From QYOJ01 sp043810345 (GTDB taxonomy: Bacteria > Bacteroidota > Bacteroidia > Bacteroidales > FEN-979): 64,000 bases of DNA. The DNA is taken from NCBI GenBank assembly GCA_043810345.1, contig JBDROF010000018.1, positions 62,001 to 126,000 on the forward strand, written 5' to 3'. The position numbers were made by a program, and so were the translations under genes. Shown here one piece after another: positions 27,622 through 37,767 of this stretch. A model generated the notes under the pieces. That model was not told the origin of the DNA, did no database searches, and saw only the letters and a program-made list of their open reading frames with translations. Each line of letters opens with the position of its first letter. Within the stretch, counting starts at the first letter, position 1.

Positions 27622-27834
27622 TTATTTCGTTTTTGATCTTTTTGCACGTAACCCAAAGAACAGCATCAAGCCTCCGAAAATAAGCATAAGCAGTCCTGAC
27701 CAGAGATTTACATTAATTTCCAACGAGCGTTTGTAGAGTTCCGGATCGGTTTCTGTGGTCAACCCAAAAATGAGCAGCAGCAATCCAAGCAATGTGAACA
27801 TAAAACCGATGGGTAACCTGATGTCGACTTCCAT
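27622..27834 (-). CDS. Small two-helix membrane protein, unknown
   Basis: A 70-residue protein with two clear membrane spans (IGFMFTLLGLLLLIFGL and LWSGLLMLIFGGLMLFFGL) separated by a short TETDPELYKRSLEINVN loop, and a basic tail RAKRSKTK. No family is recognised beyond small Bacteroidota membrane proteins. It lies between the symporter and ogt with 12- and 1-base gaps, so it is probably cotranslated; a role with the symporter is possible but unsupported. Confidence 0.75.
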   Translation of the reverse strand: MEVDIRLPIGFMFTLLGLLLLIFGLTTETDPELYKRSLEINVNLWSGLLMLIFGGLMLFFGLRAKRSKTK

Positions 27835-27846
27835 ACTAATCTCTTT

Positions 27847-29562
27847 TTACCAGAATATGATTGATAAAACGATGGTGATAATCCCAATAATGATGGCCAG
27901 GAACCGGGGTCGCTGGTACCAGTATTTGCTGTCATCTTTTATTCGGGGGGTAAGTGAGTATACCAGGCCTATAAGCTCCTCCCTTGTTTTTGTTTGTTTG
28001 GTAAGCAGCGATAAGATGATGGTGAGGATGAGGCAGGTGGAGAAGGCAAAGATAGCCGTCCAGAAGTTCTGGGCCATTTCACTTGGATAGGTGTGGACGA
28101 CTGTTCCCAGCCATCCACCTTTTATCAACGATGTAGCTCCGGCCGGCTGCGTTAATCCGTGATGGATGGCAGCGGCAGTGGTCCCTGAAAGCAAGCCGAA
28201 AAAGGCGCCATGACCGGTGGTTCGTCGCCAGAACATCCCCAGCAGGAAGGTGGCAAAGAGCGGTGCGTTGATGAATGCAAAAATCAACTGCAGGAAGTCC
28301 ATGACGTTGTTAAACAGCTTCGCCATATAAGCGGCCCCTATGCTGACCAGGATCCCGAACACCGTGGCCATCTGGCCCATCCAGAGATAATGTTTATCGG
28401 ATTTGTCGGGATTGATATAACTCTGGTAGAGGTCGTAAGTCCATACGGTGTTGAATGCGGTCACGTTCCCTGCCATGCCCGACATGAACGAAGCCATCAG
28501 GGCTGTGAGCCCCAACCCCAGAACTCCTGTCGGGAAGTAGTGTCCCAACATCATTGGGATCACCTTGTCGTAATCGTAGGAGTCTCCTTTTAACGGGAGA
28601 GCAAAACCGCTGTCAGGATCCGATGTGAGGGCGATGGCGATCATCCCGGGAACGATCACAAGGAAGGGGATGAACATTTTTGGGAGCGCCCCGATCAGGG
28701 GTGTCTTGCGGGCTGCCGACATCGATCCGGCAGCCATGGCCCGTTGAACAACCAGAAAATTGGTGCACCAGTAGCCGAAAGAGAGGACAAAACCCAATCC
28801 CATCACAACCCCGAACCACTCAACACCCATCGGATTATCAGAAGCATTTTCCACCGGTCTCCAGGTCTCAGTCCAGGCCCCGGCTGCATATCCATGGCTG
28901 GTTGCGACTTCGGCGAGTTGTGTCTTAAGCCCCTCCCAACCTCCGATGCTTAGCAATCCGAGAAAAACGAGAGGAAGGAATCCGATCACGATCAGGAAAA
29001 ACTGGAGTACTTCGTTGTAAATGGCCGACTTCAGTCCGCCGAGGTAAGTATATACTAAAACAATGATGGCTGAGATAACGATGCTAAAAGTAAAATTCCA
29101 TCCGAGCAGCGTCTCCATCAGCATCGCCAGGGCGTACATGGAGATTCCGCTGGCAAAGATGGTCATAATCGCAAAGGAGACAGCATTGAATCCGCGTGTC
29201 TTCTCATCGAATCGCAGTTTTAGGTATTCCGGTACCGAACGGGCTTTGGATCCATAGTAGAACGGCATCATGAAGAGGCCCAGGAAGATCATCGCGGGGA
29301 TGGCCCCGATCCAGTAGAAATGAGTGGTGATCATCCCGTATTTGGCTCCTGATGCCGCCATACCCATCACCTCTAACGCTCCCAGGTTGGTCGAGATAAA
29401 GGCCAGGCCCGTAATCCAGGCTGGGATCGACTTCCCTCCCATCAGGAAATCGGAACTCGACTTCATGTATCTTTTCAAAGCCCATCCAATCCCGAGGACA
29501 AAGACAAAATAGATCCCCATGACTGTATAGTCGATCCATCCGAGAGAGTAAGCTGTATCCAT
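27847..29562 (-). CDS. Sodium:solute symporter (SSS family), SGLT-like
   Basis: About 571 residues from ATG 29562 (MDTAYSLGWIDYTVMGIYF); the frame runs 64 codons further upstream through the promoter region, so the later start is chosen. About 13-14 membrane spans are visible. Motifs SDFLMGGKSIPAWITGLAF, FISTNLGALEVMGMAASG, and VYTYLGGLKSAIYNEVLQFF are typical of the sugar-transporting SGLT branch. It should drive sugar or related solute uptake with sodium. It leads the minus-strand set with the small membrane protein, ogt and the TIM-barrel protein; sugar uptake fits the nearby glycosidases. Confidence 0.9.
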   Translation of the reverse strand: MDTAYSLGWIDYTVMGIYFVFVLGIGWALKRYMKSSSDFLMGGKSIPAWITGLAFISTNLGALEVMGMAASGAKYGMITTHFYWIGAIPAMIFLGLFMMPFYYGSKARSVPEYLKLRFDEKTRGFNAVSFAIMTIFASGISMYALAMLMETLLGWNFTFSIVISAIIVLVYTYLGGLKSAIYNEVLQFFLIVIGFLPLVFLGLLSIGGWEGLKTQLAEVATSHGYAAGAWTETWRPVENASDNPMGVEWFGVVMGLGFVLSFGYWCTNFLVVQRAMAAGSMSAARKTPLIGALPKMFIPFLVIVPGMIAIALTSDPDSGFALPLKGDSYDYDKVIPMMLGHYFPTGVLGLGLTALMASFMSGMAGNVTAFNTVWTYDLYQSYINPDKSDKHYLWMGQMATVFGILVSIGAAYMAKLFNNVMDFLQLIFAFINAPLFATFLLGMFWRRTTGHGAFFGLLSGTTAAAIHHGLTQPAGATSLIKGGWLGTVVHTYPSEMAQNFWTAIFAFSTCLILTIILSLLTKQTKTREELIGLVYSLTPRIKDDSKYWYQRPRFLAIIIGIITIVLSIIFW

Positions 29563-29594
29563 ATATGAACAATAAATTGATCGGGGTATAGTTG

Positions 29595-29602
29595 CAAAGA
29601 TA
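29595..29602 (-). promoter_or_regulatory. -7 element for the symporter gene
   Basis: Minus-strand TATCTTTG matches TAnnTTTG exactly, 33 bases before the symporter ATG, supporting the chosen start. No TTG at the expected distance. Confidence 0.55.
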
Positions 29603-29624
29603 AGTAAAGAAGTAAAAAATATAA

Positions 29625-29632
29625 TAGTTTTG
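29625..29632 (+). promoter_or_regulatory. -7 element for the metallophosphoesterase gene
   Basis: Plus-strand TAGTTTTG matches TAnnTTTG, 33 bases before ATG 29665. It sits back to back with the symporter -7 box, so the divergent promoters share about 40 bases. Confidence 0.55.
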
Positions 29633-29664
29633 TAAAACAAGACGATAACTATGACTGTAACCTC

Positions 29665-30843
29665 ATGAAAATGGCCACGTTTATCATTTTTTTCTCCATT
29701 GTACTGGTCGTTTATGGAGCTATAAATACCTATATTTTCATCCGCGGACTCCAAGCCATCCCTTCCGGTTCTACCTGGAGAACATGGTTCCCGATACTTT
29801 TCTGGATGATCGCATCAACCTTTATCCTGGCACGAATACTTGAACGGGTCTACCCCTCCCTGCTCAGCGGAATTGTCACCTGGATCGGTTCGTTCTGGCT
29901 GGGATTTATGTTGTTCTTCTTCCTGGCCGTGATCCTTATCGACATAGCCCGGTTGCTCGACTCTATCCTGCATTTCTTTCCCGCTTCCCTGAATGCCAAC
30001 CCGGGGCAAACCCGGCTGGTCACGTTATTTATTGTGCTGGGACTTTCCGTACCCTTTGTGATCACAGGATTCATCAACGCCCTGACACCGCGGATCAAGG
30101 AGATGACCCTCACCATCTCTAAACCCAATGCCAAACCCGGAGAGTTGACCATCGTAATGGCTTCCGATATCCATCTGGGGACCATCATTGCCAGCAGGAA
30201 GGCCAACCGGCTTGTAGAAAAGATCAATGCCATGCATCCCGACCTGGTCCTATTTGCAGGTGACATTGTAGATGAAGATCTGGCCCCCGTGATCAACTAC
30301 AATCTGGGGGAAGCTTTGTGCCGCATCCAGTCAAAACTGGGTGTATTTGCCGTGACCGGGAACCACGAATATATCGGAGGTATGGAACCGGCTGTGGAGT
30401 ACCTGGAGAATCACGGGATCCGGATGCTCCGTGACACAGCGGTTATGGTTGACGAACAGTTTTACCTGGTGGGCCGTGACGACCGCGATAAGCCCAGGTT
30501 TACAGGAATACCGCGTAAAAAGCTGGAAGAGATTTTGGTTTCCGTAGACACCAACTTCCCGGTCATACTGATGGACCACCAACCATTTAGCCTGGCAAAG
30601 CATGCCTCGATGGGCATCGATCTGCAACTCTCCGGACACACCCATCATGGCCAGCTCTGGCCCTTCAATTATATCACCGATGCTATTTATGAGATCAGCT
30701 GGGGTTACAGACAGATCGGCAAGACCCACTTTTACGTATCCAGTGGCTACGGAACCTGGGGACCCCCGTTGCGACTCGGTAACCGGCCAGAGATCGTGAA
30801 GATCAATCTCCGAATGATTCGATTTTCGAATGACGATTTATGA
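29665..30843 (+). CDS. Membrane-anchored metallophosphoesterase
   Basis: A 392-residue protein. The N-terminal ~150 residues contain four to five membrane spans (ATFIIFFSIVLVVYGAI, FWLGFMLFFFLAVILI, LVTLFIVLGLSVPFV). The C-terminal calcineurin-like domain has the metal ligands in order: VMASDIHLG, FAGDIVDED, VTGNHEY, LMDHQP and LSGHTHHGQLWP. This layout matches YkuE/YaeI-type membrane phosphoesterases, some of which hydrolyse lipid A precursors or phospholipids; the substrate here is unknown. A second ATG two codons in is an equal start candidate. Divergent from the symporter. Confidence 0.88.
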   Translation: MKMATFIIFFSIVLVVYGAINTYIFIRGLQAIPSGSTWRTWFPILFWMIASTFILARILERVYPSLLSGIVTWIGSFWLGFMLFFFLAVILIDIARLLDSILHFFPASLNANPGQTRLVTLFIVLGLSVPFVITGFINALTPRIKEMTLTISKPNAKPGELTIVMASDIHLGTIIASRKANRLVEKINAMHPDLVLFAGDIVDEDLAPVINYNLGEALCRIQSKLGVFAVTGNHEYIGGMEPAVEYLENHGIRMLRDTAVMVDEQFYLVGRDDRDKPRFTGIPRKKLEEILVSVDTNFPVILMDHQPFSLAKHASMGIDLQLSGHTHHGQLWPFNYITDAIYEISWGYRQIGKTHFYVSSGYGTWGPPLRLGNRPEIVKINLRMIRFSNDDL

Positions 30844-30862
30844 TGTTTTATTTTCCCATTCG

Positions 30863-30870
30863 TATATTTG
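30863..30870 (+). promoter_or_regulatory. -7 element upstream of the giant repeat protein
   Basis: TATATTTG matches TAnnTTTG. The leader to ATG 30970 would be about 95 bases and contains two copies of a TTATAGAAAT-like word (near 30907 and 30925). No good TTG at -33. Confidence 0.4.
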
Positions 30871-30969
30871 TTAATTGCAACCGGGGTGAAAATTCGTTGT
30901 CTGTAATTATAGAAATTGTCCCTGGTTATAGAAATAGTATCGTTCAAATTAATCAAGAGCGAGGGTTTT

Positions 30970-33900
30970 ATGGGTAAGAAACTATACATAGTACTTTTTC
31001 TCCTGATCATCTTATTATGTCGAACCGCTGCGGTGCATTACTCCGGCAGCTTTCCTCCATTGCCTGCCACCATCACGGGCCCTGAAAGCGTATGTGAAGG
31101 CACAGGTGGACATGTCTATACGACTGAGTCGGGGATGACAAATTATGTCTGGACAGTTTCTTCGGGGGGGGCTATTACTTCCGGATCCGGCACAGATGCA
31201 ATTACCGTGACATGGAACACAGCCGGACCACAGACGGTTGAAGTAAACTATACGGAAGCAACTGCTCCGGGACTTCTGAATGTAACAGTAAATCCCAGCC
31301 TTGCTGTCGGAGTTTCGATCGTTGCCTCCGCCAATCCGGTTTGCGAAGGAACATCGGTCACGTTCACCGCTACACCGATAAACGGAGGCACTTCTCCCAC
31401 TTATCAGTGGAAAGTGAATGGTATCAGCGTAGGGGCATCCTCCCCCATCTTTACCTACACTCCTTCAAACGGCAATGTAATTTGGTGCGAGCTTACCTCC
31501 AATGCCACCTGTGCAACCGGAAATCCGGCTACATCGAATTCAATCACGATGACGGTAAATCCGAACCTTCCCGTCAACATCACTATTGCTGCAAGCGCCA
31601 ATCCTGTTTGCAGCGGGACCTCCGTTACGTTTACCGCCACTCCCGTCAACGGTGGATCATCCCCGGTCTATCAATGGAAAGTGAACGGAGTCAATGCGGG
31701 CTCGAATAGCCCTACCTTTTCCTATACTCCTGTTTCGGGCGACGTGGTTACCTGTATCCTGACTTCAAGTGAAGCCTGCACTTCAGGTAATCCGGCTACA
31801 TCGAATCCTGTGGTTATGACAGTAAGTCCGATTTTACCTGTCAGTGTAGCGATAGCCGCATCTGCTAATCCGGTGTGCGAAGGAACCGGCGTACTATTTA
31901 CAGCCACGGCATCAAATGGAGGTTCGTCTCCTGTATATCAGTGGAAGGTCAATGGTGTGAATACAGGAAGTAACAGTCCAACATTTTTATACGTCCCTGT
32001 GAACGGGGATGTCGTTACCTGTCAGCTTACATCAAGCGCTACCTGCACATCGGGAAATCCGGCTACGTCGAATGCCATTACCATGACCGTTAATCCAAAC
32101 CTCCCGGTGAGCATCACCATCAGTGTTAGTTCGAATCCGGTCTGTCAGGGTACATCAGTCACTTTTACAGCTACTCCTGTAAACGGGGGTTCAGGTCCCA
32201 CCTATCAATGGGTAGTGAACGGTTTTAATGTAGGGGCCAACAGCCCTACCTACTCCTATACTCCTTCAAACGGCGATCAGATTAGTTGTTACCTGCAATC
32301 AAACGAGACATGCACCACAGGCAATCCTGCGCTGTCAAATCAGATTACCATGACAGTGAATCCGAATTTTCCGGTCAGTGTCTTCATTGTGGCGTCATCA
32401 AACCCTGTTTGTCAGGGAAATGCTGTTACCTACACCGCGACTCCTACAAATGGAGGATCTTCTCCGGCCTACCAGTGGCAGGTAAATGGAATAAATGCCG
32501 GGACGAATAATCCGGTTTATATTTATTCACCGGTGAATGGCGATTTGGTGACCTGTATCCTTACATCCAGCGCCACCTGCCCGACCGGCAATCCGGCTAC
32601 TTCAAATCCGATCACCATGTCGGTAAGCCCGATCCTGCCGGTCAGTGTATCTATTGCTCCTTCTGCAAATCCCGTATGCCAGGGAAGCAGTGTTACAATT
32701 ACTGCCACTCCGGTCAACGGAGGTTCTTTTCCATCTTATCAGTGGAAAGTAAATGGCATCAATGTTGGGACAAACAGTTCAACCTATACGTTTGTCCCCA
32801 CCTCTGGTGATGTTGTGACCTGTGTCCTGACATCCAATGCCAACTGCACCACCGGGAATCCGGCCACATCGAATGAAGTTACTATGCTTGTCAATACCAG
32901 CATCCCTGTCAGTGTGAGTATTGCAGCTTCATCGAATCCTGCCTGCCAGAGTCAATCCGTCATCTACACTGCAACACCTGTAAATGGTGGAGTAAGTCCT
33001 GCTTACCAGTGGACCGTGAATGGGATCAATGTAGGAACCAATAGTAACACCTATACCTTTGCCCCTTCCAACGGCGATATCATCGCCTGCCTGCTCACTT
33101 CCAGTCTGACCTGTGCCACGGGAAATCCGGCCTCATCCAATACGATCACGATGACTGTGAATCCAAACCTTCCGGTGAGTGTATCGATCACAGCATCTAC
33201 AAATCCCGTTTGTCCGGGAAATACCGTAACTTTTACAGCCACCCCTGTGAACGGGGGCTCCTCCCCTTCTTATCAGTGGAAAGTCAATGGGATCAACGCC
33301 GGGGCAAACCTCTCGATGTTTTCCTACATCCCATTGAATGGCGATATCGTCACCTGTCAGCTCACCTCCAGCCTTGCCTGTGTCAGCGGGAACCCTGCAA
33401 CCTCCAACCAGGTTATTATGACCGTCAGTACAAACCTTCCAGTCACCATTTCCATTTCGGCATCCAATAATTTTGTTTGTGAGGGAACACCGATAACCTT
33501 TACGGCCACATCCGCCAATGGGGGCCCCTCTCCTTTTTATCAGTGGAAAGTCAATGGGGTAAACGTGGGAAGCAACAGCCCGGTCTATACCTATACACCA
33601 GCAAACGGAGATGTGGTTACCTGCCAACTCACCTCCAGTCTCTCCTGTGCTTCCGGCAATCCCGCTACCTCCAACGCCATCACCATGACGGTTTATTCAA
33701 ATGCTCCGGTGAGTATTACTATCACGGCGTCGGAAAACCCTGCGTGTGAAGGGAACGCTGTATTATTTACGGCGGTTCCCGTGAATGGAGGATCAAATCC
33801 GGTTTATCAGTGGAAGGTGAACGGTGTTAATGCAGGTACCAATAGCTCCACATTCAGCTATGTTCCCGTTAATGGTGATATCATCACCTGCATACTAACA

Positions 33901-36900
33901 TCCAATGCACTCTGTGCTACCGGCAGTCCGGCCACCTCCAATGCCATCACCATGACTATGTTGCCCAACCTGGCGGCAGGGGTGACCATAACTGCCTCTG
34001 CCAATCCGGTTTGCGAAGGGACTCAGGTCACCTATACTGCGACACCGGTTAACGGAGGGTCATCACCTGTGTACCAGTGGAACGTGAATGGAGTCAATGT
34101 GGGGACAAACAGTTCAACATATACTTATACTCCGGCAAACGGAGATATCATTACCTGTCAGATTACCTCCAGCTACCAGTGCGCCACCGGGAATCCGGCT
34201 ACATCGAATGCCATCACTATGATTGTAAATCCAAATCTGGCAGTCTCTAATCTCATCACTGCTTCGGCCAATCCGGTTTGTGAAGGGACCCTGGTCACAT
34301 ATACAGCTACCCCCACCAACGGCGGATCCACACCGGTATACCAGTGGCAGGTGAATGGAATCAATGTCGGCACCAACAGTTCTACCTATTCTTATATCCC
34401 GGCTGATGGGGATGTGGTGACCTGTATCCTCACCTCAAATGCCACCTGTACGACCGGGAATCCGGCCACCTCAAATACCATTACGATGACGGTTCTCCCT
34501 TACCTTACGGCCGGTGTAACGATTTCTGCCTCTGAAAATCCGGTATGTGAGGGGACGCTGGTTACCTATACTGCAACCCCTGTAAATGGGGGTACGAATC
34601 CGTTCTACCAGTGGCAGGTGAATGGAATAAACGTAGGCACAAATAGTTCCACCTACAGTTACGTTCCGCTTGACGGGGATGAGATTGGCTGCATCCTGAC
34701 ATCGGATTATCTCTGTGCCATTGGAAATCCGGCAAAATCCAACACCATCACCATGGTTGTCCAGCCCAATTTGGCTGTCAGCGTGTGGATCACAGCTTCG
34801 GCGAATCCTGTTTGTGAAGGGACTCCGGTAATTTTTACGGCTATACCGACCAACGGTGGAAGTACGCCGGTCTACCAGTGGATGGTCAATGGCACGAATG
34901 CAGGGTTTAACAGTTCCACTTTCATTTACACTCCGACCGACGGAGATGTGATCACCGTTTCACTCACTTCCAACGCGAGTTGCGCAACCGGCAACCCGGC
35001 CATATCCAATGCGATAACCATGACTGTATTGCCCAATCTCCCGGTGAGCGTGACTATTACTGCATCATCAAATCCTTCCTGTGAGGGGGATGTTGTTTTA
35101 TTTTTGGCTACACCCGTTAACGGAGGATCTTCCCCTATTTACCAATGGCAGGTTAACGGGGTGAACGCGGGAAGCAACAGCCCACTATTCAGTTATGTTC
35201 CGGTTTCGGGAGATATCATTTCCTGTCAACTTACCTCAAGTGAATTTTGTGCGACCGGGAATCCTGCCTCCTCCAATCTCATCACAATGGTCGTCCTTCC
35301 TAACCTTCCTGCAGGAGTTACCATAGTTGCCTCTGATAATCCGGTGTGTGAGGGAAGCCAGGTGACCTATACGGCCACCCCGACAAATGGGGGATCCAAT
35401 CCGGTTTACCAGTGGCAGGTCAACGGGAGCAACGCCGGAACAAACAGTACTACCTTCACGTATACTCCGGTGGATGGAGATCTCATCGTCTGCATAATGA
35501 CTTCGGATTACCAGTGTGCTACCGGCAACCCCGTTACCTCCAATGTGATTACCATGACCGTCTATCCGTACCTTACTGTCGGAATCACGATCTCAGCTTC
35601 GGCAAATCCTGTCTGTGAGGGGACCCTTGTAACCTATACAGCCACGCCTGTTAACGGAGGTGCTTCTCCGAGTTTCACTTGGAGGGTAAATGGCACTATT
35701 GTGGGGTCCAGTAGTCCAACATACAGTTATATCCCATCGGATGGGGATATGATATCCTGTCAGTTGAGTTCGAGTGTCTTCTGTCCGGTTGGTGATCCGG
35801 CCACCTCAAATACCATTACAATGGCCGTTCTTCCCTATCTGCCTGCCGGAGTTGATATAACCGCTTCAGATAATCCCGTTTGCGAAGGGACCCAGGTTAC
35901 TTTTACTGCAACTCATGTAAATGGAGGTACCAATCCCACATTTCAGTGGCAGGTCAACGGGACAAACACCGGAACCAACAATTCTACCTTCACCTATACC
36001 CCTGCCGATGGGGATCTCGTGGTTTGTATAATGACATCTGATTATTTCTGTGCCACAGGGAATCCGGCGACATCCAACACCATCTTCATGACCGTCCTTC
36101 CCTACCTGCCGGTCAGCCTCTCCATTACGGTTTCGGAGAACCCTGTATGTGAAGGGAATCCCGTTGTATTCACGGCCAACCCTACCAATGGAGGTACCAC
36201 ACCGGTCTACCAGTGGATGGTCAACGGCGGCAATGCAGGAACCAACAGCACTTCCTTCTCTTATTCCCCTGTTGATGGAGATGTCGTCACCTGTTTGCTG
36301 ACATCAAATGAGACCTGTACGACCGGTAACCCGGCCTTATCCAATTCGATTACCATGGTCGTGCTGCCAAATCTTACGGTGGACATTACGATAACTGCAT
36401 CATCAAATCCATCCTGCCAGGGAGATCCGGTTTTATTCACAGCAACACCCGTCAACGGCGGATCGGCACCTGTTTATCAATGGCAGGTAAACGGTGTGAA
36501 TACCGGGACCAACAATCCATCCTTTTCCTATGCTCCGACTGATGGCGACATCGTGACCTGTCTGTTGACCTCCAACGAGCCATGTCCGGTCGGGAATCCG
36601 GCGACTTCAAATGCCATTAGCATGACCATCCAGCCATATCTTGCAGCCGGAGTGACGATCATTGCCTCTTCAAATCCTGTTTGTACCGGCACATCCGTGG
36701 AATTTACAGCCACTCCGATCAACGGCGGTACGAATCCGGTCTATCAGTGGAAAATAAACGGTGTTGACGCAGGTACCAACAGCACGCAATTTTTCTACGC
36801 TCCTTCTGATGGTGATATAATAACCTGCCAGATGACATCAGATTATTTGTGTCCGGTGACAAATCCGGTTCTGTCCAATGAAATCACGATGACGGTCCTT

Positions 36901-37710
36901 CCTCTTCCCTATATAGCATTAAACATCTGCGTCACGATCACCACACGGGATGCCAAACCGTTTCTTTTACGCGGAGGGATCCCCGGAGGAGGAGTATACA
37001 GCGGTTCAGGGGTGCAGGATTCGATGTTTTATCCTGCCCTGGTGCCTGTCACACAGGATTCCTCGGTGGTAACTTATACTTACTCAAATGTGAATAATTG
37101 TGATAGCTCTGCCTCACAAACCATCTGGATATATCCGTCTCAGCCATTTTCCTGTGGATTGACGCTAACGGATATTCGGGACAATCAGGTGTATCCTACG
37201 GTTCAGATCGGTTCTCAGTGCTGGATGGCTGAAAACCTCAATGCAGGCAATTTCATTCCTTCCAGTTCACAGCAACGTGACAATTGCATTCTTGAGAAAT
37301 ATTGTTATGCCGACAATAGTACGAATTGTATACAGTATGGAGGACTTTACCAATGGGATGAATTGATGCAATATTCTGGCGAAGAGGGAATCCAGGGAGT
37401 GTGCCCTCCTGCCTGGCATATCCCAACCGAAGCAGAATGGCAGGCGTTGTTTGATCTCTATCTGGGAAATGCATTTGCAGGGGATCCACTGAAAACATCC
37501 GGCTCATCCGGCTTTAATACCCTGTTCACTGGAGCAAGGTTTATCAATAAAAGCTGGAGTTTTCTGGATTTTGCCACGATGCTCTGGTCCTCCACCAGCC
37601 ACGGTGTGAACAAAGGTTGGGCACATGGCCTGAATACCTATAATCACAGCGTTTCCTATTATCCATCCAGCATTTCCAATGCGCTTTCCATCAGATGCAT
37701 TAAGGATTAG
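30970..37710 (+). CDS. Giant surface protein: 21 Ig/PKD-like repeats and C-terminal FISUMP domain
   Basis: About 2246 residues from ATG 30970, the start that gives a signal peptide (MGKKLYIVLFLLIILLC); the frame is open 18 codons earlier. After a first divergent PKD-like unit (GPESVCEGTGGHVYTT), 21 tandem repeats of ~89 residues follow, each with NPVCEG, FTATPVNGG, YQW-VNG, and VTC-LTS then a third Cys in CATGNPATSN. The paired Cys suggest disulfide-stabilised Ig-like folds. The last ~190 residues are a FISUMP-type domain (YPTVQIGSQCWMAENLN, GLYQWDEL, CPPAWHIPTEAEWQAL, LSIRCIKD). No standard T9SS tail is visible, so its export across the outer membrane is unclear. Likely adhesin or surface stalk (inference). 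Confidence 0.85.
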   Translation: MGKKLYIVLFLLIILLCRTAAVHYSGSFPPLPATITGPESVCEGTGGHVYTTESGMTNYVWTVSSGGAITSGSGTDAITVTWNTAGPQTVEVNYTEATAPGLLNVTVNPSLAVGVSIVASANPVCEGTSVTFTATPINGGTSPTYQWKVNGISVGASSPIFTYTPSNGNVIWCELTSNATCATGNPATSNSITMTVNPNLPVNITIAASANPVCSGTSVTFTATPVNGGSSPVYQWKVNGVNAGSNSPTFSYTPVSGDVVTCILTSSEACTSGNPATSNPVVMTVSPILPVSVAIAASANPVCEGTGVLFTATASNGGSSPVYQWKVNGVNTGSNSPTFLYVPVNGDVVTCQLTSSATCTSGNPATSNAITMTVNPNLPVSITISVSSNPVCQGTSVTFTATPVNGGSGPTYQWVVNGFNVGANSPTYSYTPSNGDQISCYLQSNETCTTGNPALSNQITMTVNPNFPVSVFIVASSNPVCQGNAVTYTATPTNGGSSPAYQWQVNGINAGTNNPVYIYSPVNGDLVTCILTSSATCPTGNPATSNPITMSVSPILPVSVSIAPSANPVCQGSSVTITATPVNGGSFPSYQWKVNGINVGTNSSTYTFVPTSGDVVTCVLTSNANCTTGNPATSNEVTMLVNTSIPVSVSIAASSNPACQSQSVIYTATPVNGGVSPAYQWTVNGINVGTNSNTYTFAPSNGDIIACLLTSSLTCATGNPASSNTITMTVNPNLPVSVSITASTNPVCPGNTVTFTATPVNGGSSPSYQWKVNGINAGANLSMFSYIPLNGDIVTCQLTSSLACVSGNPATSNQVIMTVSTNLPVTISISASNNFVCEGTPITFTATSANGGPSPFYQWKVNGVNVGSNSPVYTYTPANGDVVTCQLTSSLSCASGNPATSNAITMTVYSNAPVSITITASENPACEGNAVLFTAVPVNGGSNPVYQWKVNGVNAGTNSSTFSYVPVNGDIITCILTSNALCATGSPATSNAITMTMLPNLAAGVTITASANPVCEGTQVTYTATPVNGGSSPVYQWNVNGVNVGTNSSTYTYTPANGDIITCQITSSYQCATGNPATSNAITMIVNPNLAVSNLITASANPVCEGTLVTYTATPTNGGSTPVYQWQVNGINVGTNSSTYSYIPADGDVVTCILTSNATCTTGNPATSNTITMTVLPYLTAGVTISASENPVCEGTLVTYTATPVNGGTNPFYQWQVNGINVGTNSSTYSYVPLDGDEIGCILTSDYLCAIGNPAKSNTITMVVQPNLAVSVWITASANPVCEGTPVIFTAIPTNGGSTPVYQWMVNGTNAGFNSSTFIYTPTDGDVITVSLTSNASCATGNPAISNAITMTVLPNLPVSVTITASSNPSCEGDVVLFLATPVNGGSSPIYQWQVNGVNAGSNSPLFSYVPVSGDIISCQLTSSEFCATGNPASSNLITMVVLPNLPAGVTIVASDNPVCEGSQVTYTATPTNGGSNPVYQWQVNGSNAGTNSTTFTYTPVDGDLIVCIMTSDYQCATGNPVTSNVITMTVYPYLTVGITISASANPVCEGTLVTYTATPVNGGASPSFTWRVNGTIVGSSSPTYSYIPSDGDMISCQLSSSVFCPVGDPATSNTITMAVLPYLPAGVDITASDNPVCEGTQVTFTATHVNGGTNPTFQWQVNGTNTGTNNSTFTYTPADGDLVVCIMTSDYFCATGNPATSNTIFMTVLPYLPVSLSITVSENPVCEGNPVVFTANPTNGGTTPVYQWMVNGGNAGTNSTSFSYSPVDGDVVTCLLTSNETCTTGNPALSNSITMVVLPNLTVDITITASSNPSCQGDPVLFTATPVNGGSAPVYQWQVNGVNTGTNNPSFSYAPTDGDIVTCLLTSNEPCPVGNPATSNAISMTIQPYLAAGVTIIASSNPVCTGTSVEFTATPINGGTNPVYQWKINGVDAGTNSTQFFYAPSDGDIITCQMTSDYLCPVTNPVLSNEITMTVLPLPYIALNICVTITTRDAKPFLLRGGIPGGGVYSGSGVQDSMFYPALVPVTQDSSVVTYTYSNVNNCDSSASQTIWIYPSQPFSCGLTLTDIRDNQVYPTVQIGSQCWMAENLNAGNFIPSSSQQRDNCILEKYCYADNSTNCIQYGGLYQWDELMQYSGEEGIQGVCPPAWHIPTEAEWQALFDLYLGNAFAGDPLKTSGSSGFNTLFTGARFINKSWSFLDFATMLWSSTSHGVNKGWAHGLNTYNHSVSYYPSSISNALSIRCIKD
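31306..36900 (+). repeat. 21 tandem protein-coding repeats of ~267 bp
   Basis: Counting the NP-V/A/S-C motif gives 21 units, spacing about 267 bases. Units are diverged in DNA. The first ten copies more often have YQWKVNG and SVNPNLPVS-like joints, the later ones YQWQVNG and VLPNL/VLPYL joints, suggesting two rounds of duplication. One unit near 34950 has Val where all others have the VTC cysteine. Confidence 0.9.
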
Positions 37711-37767
37711 AGGTTCCCAGCTTAATCTTCTCCCCATTTTACATGATCAATTCGTCCGGTCTGTTCG

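Noticed and set aside
31455..36722. Many ~64-residue minus-strand frames within the giant gene
   Set aside because: They recur at the same place in each repeat and are mirror readings of the conserved Ig unit, with no starts or domain logic.
31306..36900. CRISPR-like or DGR-like regular repeats
   Set aside because: The ~267-bp units are read in one long frame with a protein repeat; there are no short direct repeats with spacers, no cas genes and no reverse transcriptase.
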